Positions 1 to 7,359 of a stretch of DNA of 13,354 bases are shown one piece after another. Position numbers and translations under genes: made by a program. Source of the DNA: an uncultured Eubacteriaceae bacterium (GTDB lineage Bacteria > Bacillota > Clostridia > Lachnospirales > CAG-274); assembly GCA_946534775.1 (NCBI GenBank), contig CAMNCZ010000006.1, positions 1 through 13,354 on the forward strand, read 5' to 3'. Below the pieces are notes generated by a model. That model was given only the letters and a program-made list of their open reading frames with translations. It was not told the origin of the DNA and made no database searches. Positions within the stretch are counted from its first letter, which is position 1, and each line of letters starts with the position of its first letter.

Positions 1-497
1 TAAGCACAAGTATAAAAATGGCAGGTGACAATTTTGACGATGCCATTGTCAGATATATGAAGAAAAAGCATAATCTGCTTATAGGCGAACGCACGGCGGA
101 ATCACTTAAAATAAATATAGGTACAGCCTACAGCGATACGGCTGTGGTGACAATGGATGTAAGCGGAAGAAATCTTGTAAACGGCCTGCCCGCAATGATA
201 AAGGTCACATCGGACGAAATGAACGAGGCTATGCGTGAATGTGCGATGGCGATAGTTGATGCGGTGCATTATGTGCTTGAACGTACCCCGCCCGAACTTG
301 CGGCGGATATTTCGGAACGCGGCATTGTAATGACGGGCGGCGGCTCGCTTTTGTACGGTATGGATAAGCTTATCAAGGAAAAAACGGGTATAAATGCCGT
401 AATTGCCGACGAGGCCATAAGCTGTGTTGCAATAGGCACGGGCAAGTATATCGAGTTTGCTACAGAACACGCAAAAAGCGGTTTGATACAGGCTTAA
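1..497 (+). CDS. mreB: MreB/Mbl-type actin-like rod-shape protein, C-terminal part (5' end outside window)
   Basis: This is the C-terminal half of a bacterial actin homologue that polymerises under the membrane and steers elongation-phase cell wall synthesis. The frame is open from the first bases (it reads STSIKMAGDNFDDAIVRY before any gap), so the ATG at 18 lies inside the gene, equivalent to the family's usual 'IKVAGDKFD' segment. Recognisable pieces are KKKHNLLIGERTAE and, near the end, ITERG-like plus MTGGGSLLYGMDKLI, the glycine-rich adenosine-binding loop of the actin fold. About 165 residues are present against roughly 330-345 for the family. The next gene is rpmB, not mreC or mreD, so this may be a paralogue such as Mbl rather than the mreBCD member. 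The window cannot decide between them. Confidence 0.93.
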   Translation, partial: STSIKMAGDNFDDAIVRYMKKKHNLLIGERTAESLKINIGTAYSDTAVVTMDVSGRNLVNGLPAMIKVTSDEMNEAMRECAMAIVDAVHYVLERTPPELAADISERGIVMTGGGSLLYGMDKLIKEKTGINAVIADEAISCVAIGTGKYIEFATEHAKSGLIQA

Positions 498-517
498 AAT
501 TTTTTCAAAAAATTTTT
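496..517 (+). terminator. Weak A/T-only hairpin after mreB
   Basis: Four A and six T are followed after a single C by six A and five T, giving an A/T-only stem (about 496-503 with 509-516) that starts in the stop codon and runs into a T tract. It could end mreB transcription, but all-A/T stems are weak, so this is tentative. Confidence 0.3.
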
Positions 518-526
518 AAATAATAC

Positions 527-555
527 TTGCAATTTGTATTATTTTCTGTTATTAT
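527..555 (+). promoter_or_regulatory. Sigma-A-type promoter for rpmB
   Basis: The -35 box TTGCAA (527-532) is followed by a 17-nt spacer and the -10 box TATTAT (550-555), which is preceded by TGT and so forms an extended -10. It lies in the mreB-rpmB gap and predicts a leader of about 60 nt before the rpmB start. Confidence 0.65.
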
Positions 556-621
556 ATTTATTGATGTGTTTACTAATTAATTAAAAAGATGTAATTTACG
601 ATATTCAAGGAGGTGCTATCA

Positions 622-822
622 ATGGCAAAGTGTGAAATTTGTAATAAAACTATGCTTACAGGCCGCAGAATAAGCATTAACCGTAGCCAGGTTTCAAGAC
701 GTGCAAAGAAAACTTGGAAGGCTAATGTTCGCAAGGTAAAAATTATCGAAAACGGTACAGTTAAGTCTGTAAACGTATGCGCAAGATGTGTACGCGCAGG
801 TAAGGTTACTCGTGCGATCTGA
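622..822 (+). CDS. rpmB: 50S ribosomal protein L28, zinc-ribbon form
   Basis: A 66-residue structural protein of the large ribosomal subunit. The start is the ATG at 622, set by a near-perfect AAGGAGGTG (607-615) eight bases upstream. An in-frame GTG at 613 overlaps that site and is rejected. The protein begins MAKCEIC and ends VCARCVRAGKVTRAI, typical of L28. C4/C7 and C53/C56 form the two CxxC knuckles of the zinc-binding ('C+') version; many bacteria also have a cysteine-less form. The middle (TGRRISINRSQVSRRAKKTWKANVRKVK) is basic, as expected for rRNA contact. It has its own promoter and a terminator immediately after it. Confidence 0.95.
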   Translation: MAKCEICNKTMLTGRRISINRSQVSRRAKKTWKANVRKVKIIENGTVKSVNVCARCVRAGKVTRAI

Positions 823-835
823 TTTTAATAAATTG

Positions 836-861
836 GGGCTGTTTTATAACAGTCCTTTTTT
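836..861 (+). terminator. Rho-independent terminator after rpmB
   Basis: An 8-bp stem GGGCTGTT (836-843) pairs with AACAGTCC (848-855) around a TTAT loop with one G-T wobble, followed by six T (856-861). It is placed 14 nt after the rpmB stop. Confidence 0.85.
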
Positions 862-900
862 ATTATAAACAATGGTTTGGATATATCAGAGGTGTTTATA

Positions 901-1284
901 ATGGAAAAAAGAGAAAATGCCGTTGAATTTAAACATAACGGTTTTAACTGCTGTCAGGCTGTGCTGGCGGCTTATAAAGACGAACTTGGCATAAGCGAGG
1001 AAATGAGCAAAAAGCTCGGCGCGGGTTTCGGCGCGGGTATGGGCGGTATGGAAGGCACCTGCGGCGCGCTTTGCGGGGCTGAAATGGTTATGGGTCTGAC
1101 AGGTTCGGACGGCAAACCCGCATCAAAACAGGCCAAAGATATTCACGCTGCGTTTAAAACAAAATGCGGTGCCACTATTTGCCGCGAACTTAAAAGCGTT
1201 ACCGACGGAAAACCGCTTTGCAGCTGTGATGACTGCGTAAGATTTGCCGTTGAGGAGATCGAAGACATCTTAAATAAAGCTTAG
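901..1284 (+). CDS. C_GCAxxG_C_C family cysteine-rich (putative redox) protein
   Basis: A 127-residue cytoplasmic protein of the C_GCAxxG_C_C family, predicted to be redox-active or metal-binding; no reaction is established. The start is taken at ATG 901, which has AGAGGTG seven bases upstream (888-894). An upstream in-frame TTG at 877 has no such site. The family pattern is visible: GFNCCQAVLAAY (C17, C18), a glycine-rich stretch GAGFGAGMGGM (40-50), the core TCGALCGAEMVMG (C54, C58), then CGATICREL (C89, C94) and CSCDDC (C107, C109, C112). Nine cysteines in 127 residues is high. There is no signal peptide or membrane segment. No promoter of its own is clear, so it may depend on read-through of the rpmB terminator. 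It converges on the ppk operon. Confidence 0.85.
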   Translation: MEKRENAVEFKHNGFNCCQAVLAAYKDELGISEEMSKKLGAGFGAGMGGMEGTCGALCGAEMVMGLTGSDGKPASKQAKDIHAAFKTKCGATICRELKSVTDGKPLCSCDDCVRFAVEEIEDILNKA

Positions 1285-1302
1285 GCAGTATTGCAATTTA
1301 AA

Positions 1303-1346
1303 AAGCGGAGAAGATAGACATTATCTATTTCTCCGCTTAATTTTTT
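1303..1346. terminator. Bidirectional terminator between convergent genes
   Basis: A long hairpin: AAGCGGAGAA (1303-1312) pairs with TTCTCCGCTT (1329-1338), continuing after a bulged G with ATAGA (1314-1318) against TCTAT (1324-1328). Six T follow on the plus strand (1341-1346), and five A precede it (1300-1304), giving a U tract for minus-strand transcripts. It can therefore serve both the cysteine-rich gene and ppk. Confidence 0.85.
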
Positions 1347-1378
1347 GATGATAGTTTTTTCCGAAACTCCCCGTTATT

Positions 1379-3460
1379 TTAATGTGAAGAAACGGGGATA
1401 AATACATCTTTTGTTTTTTCTTTTTTATAATCCTTGTAATATTTTTTAGCTTCGGCATAGAACGCAAGCTGTGACTGTATCAACTCTTTGCCGCGTTTGT
1501 CTATGCGCTTGTAACGGATATCATCGGGCTGCTGTACACGGGCTTTTACCGTGTCTTTAAGTGTCAGCTGAATGATATCTTTTATTTTGTTACGTAGTTT
1601 TTCATCTGTCACTTCAAATGCAACTTCCACGCGGCGGTCAAGGTTTCTCGGCATCCAGTCGGCAGAAGAGAGCCATATTATAGGTGAACCCGAATTTTCA
1701 AAATAATATATTCTGCTGTGTTCAAGAAAACGGCCGACAATGCTTATTACGGTGATATTGTCGCTTATACCCTTTATGCCCGAACGCAGGCAGCAGATCC
1801 CTCGTATTATAAGCGTTATTTTAACCCCCGCCTGGGATGCTTTGTACAAAAGGTCTATTATGTCCACATCCACAAGTGAGTTCATTTTGGCGATAATGCG
1901 TGAGGGACGGCCTTTCTTTGCATTTTCGGTCTCTCGCTTTATGGCTGTGGTAAACATTTGTCTTAAACCTGTGGGGGCAACTGCGATACGGCTCCAGCCC
2001 AATTCTTTCGAGTAGCCTGTAAGTACATTGAAAAGCGCCGAAATGTCTTTTCCGTAGCTTTCTTTTGCGGTCAGCAGGCCAAGGTCGGTGTAAGTTTTGG
2101 CCGTTTTATCGTTGTAGTTGCCTGTGCCAAGGTGAACATATCGCCTTATTCCGTCGTCTTCCTGGCGGACCACAAGGCAAAGCTTACAGTGTGTTTTAAG
2201 GCCGACAAGGCCGTAAATAACGTGACAGCCTGCTTTTTCAAGCTTTCTTGCCCAGATGATATTGTTCTCTTCGTCAAAACGTGCCTTTAACTCCACAAGT
2301 GCGGTTACCTGCTTACCGTTTTCGGCGGCCTGTATAAGTGCGTTTATTATGGGCGAGTTTCCCGAAACACGGTATAGGGTTTGCTTTATTGCAAGTACGT
2401 TGGGGTCGGCTGCGGCCTCTTTCACAAGGTTTACGACCGCATCAAAACTGTCGTATGGGTGGTGCAGCAAAAGATCACCTTCGCGTATGACGTCAAAAAT
2501 ATTCCTGTCCTCAAACTCGGGACGGGGTATGGGCGGCATCTGCGGGTCGGAAAGTTCGGGCGCATCGGAAAGACCGCTTACGGCAAAACAGTAAGTAAGG
2601 TCAAGAGGGCCGCTTACGCGGTATATCGATTGTTCGTCTGCGGGAAGTTCTTTTTTAAGAAATTCAAAGCTTTTTTTGCAGATGTCTTTTTCGACTTCAA
2701 GCCTTACGGGCTGACCGCGTTTACGCTGTTTTACGCTTTCTTCTATCTCCACAAGCAAGTCGTGCGCATCTTCCTCGTCAATATCAAGGTCGGCATTTCT
2801 GATTATACGGAAACAATAAGCGCTTAAAACTTCATAACCTTTAAAAAGTTTGTTTATATGTCTGCGTATTATCTCTTCAAGCAAAATGCAGCGCTTTCCC
2901 GAGGGCAGCTTGAAAATGCGGTTTACAACGCCAGGTACCTGCACAAAGGCATAGCTTTCCTCTCCGTTGCCGCCTATCTCAACGATAAAGTTAAGGCTTT
3001 TGCCCGCGATAAGCGGAAACGGGCGGCTCTGGTCTATTGCCATAGGCGTGATAACGGGGAAAAGCGTTGTTTTGAAATACGCTTTTACATAGTCACTCTC
3101 TTCGGGGGTAAGTTCGTCATAAGTAACAAATTTTATGCCGTTTTGCTCCAGCTGCGGTATAAGCTGGCGGTTAAGGCAGTTGTACTGCTGTGCCATAAGG
3201 TCGTGTGCGGCCTCGGATATGGCATCAAGCTGCTGCTTGGGTGTCATTCCTGCGGGGTCGGGCTTGTTTCTGCCTGCGTAATACTGTTCCGTAAGGCCCG
3301 CAACACGCACCATAAAAAATTCGTCCATATTAGAGGCGGTTATGGCAAGAAATTTAAATCTTTCAAGTATGGGATTGGTTTTGTCAAGCGCCTCTTCAAG
3401 CACGCGGTAGTTAAATTCAAGCCAGCTCAGCTCGCGGTTTATATATAATGCGGGTTTCAT
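1379..3460 (-). CDS. ppk: Polyphosphate kinase 1
   Basis: This enzyme reversibly transfers the terminal phosphate of ATP to inorganic polyphosphate. At 693 residues it is full length (E. coli PPK1 is 688). The N-terminal helical domain opens with the family signature INRELSWLEFNYRVLEEA and ASNMDEFFMVRVAGL (about 8-55). A PPK head domain follows, then two phospholipase-D-like catalytic domains. The autophosphorylated histidine is H424 in GLKTHCKLCLV, matching E. coli H435. The second catalytic histidine is H581 in GRFLEHSRIYYFEN, matching H592. LAIKQTLYRVSG (356-367) and HLGTGNYND (443-451) are further conserved stretches. The start is the ATG at 3460 with AGAGGTG (3474-3468) seven bases upstream. 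It overlaps the stop of the upstream Ppx-like gene by four bases, so the two are probably translationally coupled. Confidence 0.97.
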   Translation of the reverse strand: MKPALYINRELSWLEFNYRVLEEALDKTNPILERFKFLAITASNMDEFFMVRVAGLTEQYYAGRNKPDPAGMTPKQQLDAISEAAHDLMAQQYNCLNRQLIPQLEQNGIKFVTYDELTPEESDYVKAYFKTTLFPVITPMAIDQSRPFPLIAGKSLNFIVEIGGNGEESYAFVQVPGVVNRIFKLPSGKRCILLEEIIRRHINKLFKGYEVLSAYCFRIIRNADLDIDEEDAHDLLVEIEESVKQRKRGQPVRLEVEKDICKKSFEFLKKELPADEQSIYRVSGPLDLTYCFAVSGLSDAPELSDPQMPPIPRPEFEDRNIFDVIREGDLLLHHPYDSFDAVVNLVKEAAADPNVLAIKQTLYRVSGNSPIINALIQAAENGKQVTALVELKARFDEENNIIWARKLEKAGCHVIYGLVGLKTHCKLCLVVRQEDDGIRRYVHLGTGNYNDKTAKTYTDLGLLTAKESYGKDISALFNVLTGYSKELGWSRIAVAPTGLRQMFTTAIKRETENAKKGRPSRIIAKMNSLVDVDIIDLLYKASQAGVKITLIIRGICCLRSGIKGISDNITVISIVGRFLEHSRIYYFENSGSPIIWLSSADWMPRNLDRRVEVAFEVTDEKLRNKIKDIIQLTLKDTVKARVQQPDDIRYKRIDKRGKELIQSQLAFYAEAKKYYKDYKKEKTKDVFIPVSSH

Positions 3461-4962
3461 TGGAAAACACCTCTTTTCTTCAATTCTGCCTCAAGACCGT
3501 AAACCTCGCGGAAAAACGGTTCACACTTCATAAACGACCATTTTTCAAGCTCTATGTTTTTGTAGGTATGTACGGTTATTGTAAATTTATTGCCGCGTAT
3601 AACGGCCTCCGTCTTTTCAAAACCCTTTGTATAGCTTTTGTTTATCGAGTTTGCAAGCATAAGTATAACGCAAAGTTTTGATATCACCACAAGGTCCTTC
3701 GGCGGGATATCGTGTACATTATAGGGCGGCCTGTTGTGATAAAGCGCGATAAGCGCAAGTATACGGCGCTGCACATCGTCTATGCCCACAATATTAAGGC
3801 CGTTTATTATATTGTAACTGTGTACCTGATGCTTTGTTACATTGATAAATTTTCCGCAGTTTTGCAGTATGCAGGAAAGGTGCAGCAATAGCCTTTCCTC
3901 GTTGCCCAAGCCGTGATAGCGTTTTAACTTGTCAAATATCATAAGTGCGGTTGCGCTTACTCTGTCTGCGTGACTGCTGTTTACAAGAAAACGGCGGCTT
4001 ATTTTTTTGGCGGAGTTTACGGAAAACTCCATAAAACGCTCGTCTACCGAATTGCTTTCGCTTGGAAAAAGTATACTGTAGGCAATGGATTCGCCTATGG
4101 TGGTATGCGGACAGGCTATTTTGTCCGCAAGCGTATATTTCATAAGTCTGTTTAAAATTATAATTGCGGAAAGAATAACATCGGCACTTTCAAGCGCTAT
4201 ATCGTACTTTTCGCTTATTTGCTGCGGGGTCTTGTTTTTTACGCTTTTGTACAGCTCGTTAAAATGTTTTCGGTCTATATTTCTGTCGCTTTCCGTGCCG
4301 CACATACCCGCTATAATATCGACATTGCTGCCCGTAAGCACAAAGTTTTCGGGGCTGTCTTCAAGGAATTTTTCTATTTCGTACAGATAGCCTTCAAGAT
4401 ATTCCTTTATTACATCCGAGTAGTAAAGGGTGTCGATAGTGCCGTGGCTTTCAAACTGTTTGCTTAGCCTTAGTGCGCTTGTGTAAATGGTAAGGGTGTC
4501 GGTTATTTCACCGCCGCGAAAAACCGAAAGGCCGATCGTGCCGCCGCCGAGGTGTACGACCAGCGCGGAGGACTTTGTATCTTCCGATAAAAGGCCGTAT
4601 ACCATCTTGTTTATAAGTATTTTTTCGCGCCTGCTGTCTATAACGTTTATATCTATACCCGTTTTTATACGCAGCTGTTCGATAAAATAGGGCATATTTG
4701 AAGATTCGCGCACTGCCGTGGTGGCAACGGCAACGGTATCGGATACGTTGTATTCGGTTATTACGCGGTTAAAATCGTTCAGTATGCGGGCAGTGTTTTC
4801 CGCGCTTTCATAAGTTATTTTACCCGTAAGGAAGGTATCTTCGCCAAGGCTTAAACCGCGCACAAGCGTATCGACATTGCGCAGCCTGCCGTTTTGCCTC
4901 TCGGATATGTTGAGTTTGATATCGTCGGAGCCGATATCTATAACAGCAACTCTTTTCTTCAT
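3457..4962 (-). CDS. Ppx/GppA phosphatase-like protein (divergent exopolyphosphatase)
   Basis: A 501-residue protein of the exopolyphosphatase / guanosine pentaphosphate phosphatase family. The N-terminal half is the two-lobed ASKHA fold: VAVIDIGSDDIKL (6-17), VATTAVRESSN (79-89), then VVHLGGGTIGLSVF (135-148). The C-terminal half (about 305-501) is the helical HD-like domain, with LLLHLSCILQNCGKFINVTKHQVHSYNII (358-386). By family knowledge it would release phosphate from polyphosphate ends, opposing the overlapping ppk. However, several usual active-site acids are replaced: DxGGGSxE has become HLGGGTIG (H137, G144), and HD has become QN (366-367). E113 may stand for the catalytic glutamate. 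Activity is therefore uncertain. The start has GAGGTGAG (4973-4966) just upstream. Confidence 0.85.
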   Translation of the reverse strand: MKKRVAVIDIGSDDIKLNISERQNGRLRNVDTLVRGLSLGEDTFLTGKITYESAENTARILNDFNRVITEYNVSDTVAVATTAVRESSNMPYFIEQLRIKTGIDINVIDSRREKILINKMVYGLLSEDTKSSALVVHLGGGTIGLSVFRGGEITDTLTIYTSALRLSKQFESHGTIDTLYYSDVIKEYLEGYLYEIEKFLEDSPENFVLTGSNVDIIAGMCGTESDRNIDRKHFNELYKSVKNKTPQQISEKYDIALESADVILSAIIILNRLMKYTLADKIACPHTTIGESIAYSILFPSESNSVDERFMEFSVNSAKKISRRFLVNSSHADRVSATALMIFDKLKRYHGLGNEERLLLHLSCILQNCGKFINVTKHQVHSYNIINGLNIVGIDDVQRRILALIALYHNRPPYNVHDIPPKDLVVISKLCVILMLANSINKSYTKGFEKTEAVIRGNKFTITVHTYKNIELEKWSFMKCEPFFREVYGLEAELKKRGVFQ

Positions 4963-4997
4963 ATTCTCACCTCTGTTTCCGTTGATACATAAAATAT

Positions 4998-5026
4998 ATT
5001 ATAACACATATTGGCAGACAATTAAA
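4998..5026 (-). promoter_or_regulatory. Promoter of the ppx-ppk operon
   Basis: On the minus strand a perfect TATAAT (5003-4998) is preceded by TGT, forming an extended -10. A weak -35 TTTAAT (5026-5021) sits 17 nt upstream. The AGAGGTGAG site and start codon lie about 25-40 nt downstream, giving a short leader. Confidence 0.6.
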
Positions 5027-5060
5027 TAGTTTTTTATAAATTTTTGAGTGTCGATTAATA

Positions 5061-5089
5061 TTGATTTTTATTTCGGTTTATGGTAAAAT
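5061..5089 (+). promoter_or_regulatory. Promoter of the tsaD operon
   Basis: TTGATT (5061-5066), a 17-nt spacer and TAAAAT (5084-5089) make a good sigma-A promoter. Transcription would begin near 5096, about 9 nt before the inverted-repeat element at 5105-5252, so the whole element would lie in an approximately 185-nt leader of tsaD. Confidence 0.55.
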
Positions 5090-5104
5090 ACCTTGTATGG
5101 ATCG

Positions 5105-5252
5105 TTTATAGTAAAGGACATTTAAAAATGTCCTTTACTATAACCCTGCGGGGCATGCACACGACTGCGTACAAGGAATAAAGCCGCTTTGCGGCTCGCA
5201 GTCGGCGCAAGTAAACGCCCAAAGTCCAAAGACTTTTGTCGTTTACTATAAA
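5105..5252. repeat. 148-bp inverted-repeat-bounded, multi-hairpin element (MITE-like or structured leader)
   Basis: The ends are 11-bp perfect inverted repeats, TTTATAGTAAA (5105-5115) and TTTACTATAAA (5242-5252). Inside are three further hairpins. A: a 16-bp perfect stem, 5106-5121 with 5128-5143. B: CGACTGCG (5162-5169) with CGCAGTCG (5197-5204), enclosing AGCCGC/GCGGCT (5182-5187, 5191-5196). C: AGTAAACG (5210-5217) with CGTTTACT (5240-5247), enclosing AAAGTC/GACTTT (5221-5226, 5231-5236). TTTACTATAA occurs twice (5134-5143 and 5242-5251), so the left arm can pair with either copy. There is no coding frame and it is more GC-rich than its flanks. If trimmed to TAGTAAA...TTTACTA, TA lies on both sides, as in elements that duplicate TA. 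It makes up about half of the 317-bp gap between ppx and tsaD; the rest holds the two promoters. Confidence 0.65.
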
Positions 5253-5279
5253 TATTCCAACCGAATAAAGGGGAAAATT

Positions 5280-6305
5280 ATGGACAAAGATATAAATATA
5301 CTTGCTATAGAAACTTCCTGTGACGAAACTTCGGCGGCGGTCGTAAAAAACGGCAGGGAAGTGCTTTCAAATATTATTTATACGCAGATAGAAACGCACA
5401 AGCTTTTTGGCGGTGTAGTGCCCGAAATTGCGGGCCGTCAGCATATAATGAAGATAGACGGTGTCGTTTCGCGCGCTATGGAGGAGTCGGGACTGTCGTT
5501 TGACGATATAGATGCGGTTGCGGTAACTTACGGCCCCGGGCTTGTGGGTGCGCTGCTTGTGGGGCTTTCTCACGCAAAGGCACTGGCGTATGCGCTTAAC
5601 AAGCCGCTTGTGCCCGTGCATCATATAGAGGGGCATATTGCGGCAAATTATATAGAACATAAGGATCTGAAACCGCCTTTTGTGTGTATGGTCGTAAGCG
5701 GCGGGCATACGCATCTTGTAAATATCGAAAGTTACAGCAGTTTCAAGATACTTGGCAGAACGCGTGACGATGCTGCGGGCGAGGCCTACGACAAGGTGGC
5801 GCGTGTTATCGGGCTGACGTACCCGGGCGGTCCGCAGATAGACAAATTGTCGGAAGAGGGGGATCCGTTTGCGATAAAATTCCCCCGCGTAACGCTTGAA
5901 GACGGCAGCTATGATTTTAGTTTCAGCGGCCTTAAATCGGCTGTTTTAAACTATGTAAACAAGGCGAAAATGAAAAACGAGCCAATAAACGAGGCGGATA
6001 TCGCGGCCTCTTTCCAGCAAGCCGTTATAGAGGTGCTTACGGAAAAATCCATAAAAGCCTGCAAAGAGTACGACAGCAAGGTGTTTGCACTTGCGGGCGG
6101 CGTATCGGCAAATAAACATTTAAGGGCGGCTATGCAGGCGGCCTGCGATGAAAACGGCATACGTTTTTGCGTGCCAAGGCCCGTGCTTTGCACAGATAAC
6201 GCGGCTATGATAGGCTGCGCGGGCTATTATGAATTTATGGGAGGAAATACCGCGGATATGAGTCTTAACGCATATCCCGGCCTTAAACTCGGGGAAAGAA
6301 TATAA
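5280..6305 (+). CDS. tsaD: tRNA N6-threonylcarbamoyladenosine (t6A37) transferase TsaD
   Basis: TsaD moves the threonylcarbamoyl group from threonylcarbamoyl-AMP onto A37 of ANN-decoding tRNAs, working with TsaB and TsaE, which are not in this window. At 341 residues it is full length. The ASKHA-fold signature [16 protein letters not shown] (7-22) opens the protein. The metal-binding HIEGH gives H115 and H119, and D306 in CTDNAAMIG completes the site. VVSGGHTHL (138-146), [22 protein letters not shown] (164-185), [10 protein letters not shown] (213-222) and LAGGVSANK (271-279) are all typical. The ATG at 5280 follows AAGGGG (5269-5274). Its stop overlaps the next start by one base (TAATG), so it heads an operon with two replication-initiation genes. 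Its long leader contains the hairpin element. Confidence 0.97.
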   Translation: MDKDINILAIETSCDETSAAVVKNGREVLSNIIYTQIETHKLFGGVVPEIAGRQHIMKIDGVVSRAMEESGLSFDDIDAVAVTYGPGLVGALLVGLSHAKALAYALNKPLVPVHHIEGHIAANYIEHKDLKPPFVCMVVSGGHTHLVNIESYSSFKILGRTRDDAAGEAYDKVARVIGLTYPGGPQIDKLSEEGDPFAIKFPRVTLEDGSYDFSFSGLKSAVLNYVNKAKMKNEPINEADIAASFQQAVIEVLTEKSIKACKEYDSKVFALAGGVSANKHLRAAMQAACDENGIRFCVPRPVLCTDNAAMIGCAGYYEFMGGNTADMSLNAYPGLKLGERI

Positions 6306-7330
6306 TGAGCAGTATCAATTTTAAATTAAACTGGGCGACGACGCCCGTCAGCAATATTTTTATAGAAGAATATATGACTATGCCGAATTATCCCGTATAT
6401 TCGCTTGTGTACATATATGCACTTAAAAAGGCGATATTCGGCGACAGCATCACAAACGAGTCCGTTGCGGAACATTTCAGCATAATGGAATCGGAAGTTC
6501 TGAAGATATGGAATTATTGGGAAAATGCAGGGCTTTTAAAACAGGAAAGTTCGGGCGACAGCCTTGTGCTGGAGTTTTTGACGCCAAACAGCAAGCTGAT
6601 AAAGCCCGATCTTCAGAAAATAGTGGAAAGACCTAAGTTAAAGCGTGAAAACAAGCCCGTTTACGCGCCTGCCGAAATAGAGCGTATAAGGGAAAAAGAC
6701 GAACAGATATCGGAGCTGCTTAAAACAGCGGAAGTGCTGCTTAATAAGCCTCTCAATGCAAACGATATAAGCACGATAGTCAGCTTTTATGACTGGCTGG
6801 GCCTGCCGATAGATGTTATTTATGTGCTTTTAAGCTACTGCGCAAGGCAGGGCAAGGGCACAAGGTATATGGAAAAAGTGGCTATTGATTGGTCCGATAA
6901 GGGGATTTCCGATCAGGATGCGGCAGAGGATTACTTAAACCTTTTTCTTAACCAGTATAAAAAAATTATGCGCTATTTTGGCATAAACGACCGTTCGCCA
7001 AGCGAAGAAGAACAGAATTTTATGTCAAGCTGGATAAAAAAGCTGAATATGCCGCTTGACATAATAAAAGAGGCCTGCAACCGCACGATCGCTCAGACGG
7101 GCAAGGCAAGTTTCAGCTATGCAAATACGGTACTCAACAACTGGTATAATGCGGGTGTACAAAGCCTTGGACAAATAAAAGCGCTTGACGAGGAACACGA
7201 AAAGAAAAAAGCGGGTGAGAGGGCGAAAAAAGCTCATCAAAAACCTGCCGAAAATAATAATGATTATGAAAAGCGTGTTTACGACAAGGATTATCTGGAA
7301 GAAGTTATAAACAGAAAAAGAGAAGAATAA
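6305..7330 (+). CDS. DnaD-domain replication initiation protein (two DnaD domains)
   Basis: A 341-residue DnaD/DnaB_II-family protein, expected to help remodel DNA and recruit the helicase loader at the origin or at restart sites. The N-terminal part (about 25-95) looks like the winged-helix domain, with NESVAEHFSIMESEVLKIWNYWENAGLL. Two DnaD units follow: about 132-200, ending in YMEKVAIDW (188-196), and about 218-285, ending in YANTVLNNW (272-280). Both show the Y-x7-W ending that marks the domain's DNA-binding end. The tail (296-341) is highly charged and basic. The tandem arrangement fits clostridial DnaD proteins rather than the shorter single-unit B. subtilis DnaD. It starts within the tsaD stop codon (TAATG) behind GGGGAAAG (6291-6298), and the helicase-loader gene follows 29 bases later. 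Confidence 0.88.
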   Translation: MSSINFKLNWATTPVSNIFIEEYMTMPNYPVYSLVYIYALKKAIFGDSITNESVAEHFSIMESEVLKIWNYWENAGLLKQESSGDSLVLEFLTPNSKLIKPDLQKIVERPKLKRENKPVYAPAEIERIREKDEQISELLKTAEVLLNKPLNANDISTIVSFYDWLGLPIDVIYVLLSYCARQGKGTRYMEKVAIDWSDKGISDQDAAEDYLNLFLNQYKKIMRYFGINDRSPSEEEQNFMSSWIKKLNMPLDIIKEACNRTIAQTGKASFSYANTVLNNWYNAGVQSLGQIKALDEEHEKKKAGERAKKAHQKPAENNNDYEKRVYDKDYLEEVINRKREE

Positions 7331-7359
7331 TTTTTTTGATTGGGAGATAATAGATAATA

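Noticed and set aside
613..621. In-frame GTG at 613 as start of rpmB
   Set aside because: It lies within the AAGGAGGTG ribosome site, and L28 proteins begin MAKC as at 622.
877..900. In-frame TTG at 877 as start of the cysteine-rich protein
   Set aside because: The ATG at 901 has AGAGGTG at the right distance and the family homology begins there; the TTG would place that ribosome site inside the gene.
1369..1397. Hairpin CCCCGTT / AACGGGG across the ppk stop codon as the ppk terminator
   Set aside because: On the minus strand it is followed by AGTTTCGG, not a T tract; the larger hairpin at 1303-1346 is the better terminator.
2858..3681. Plus-strand open frames opposite ppk and the Ppx-like gene
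   Set aside because: They lie fully antisense to strongly recognised proteins, lack ribosome sites and look like translated complements (Val/Phe/Lys/Tyr rich).
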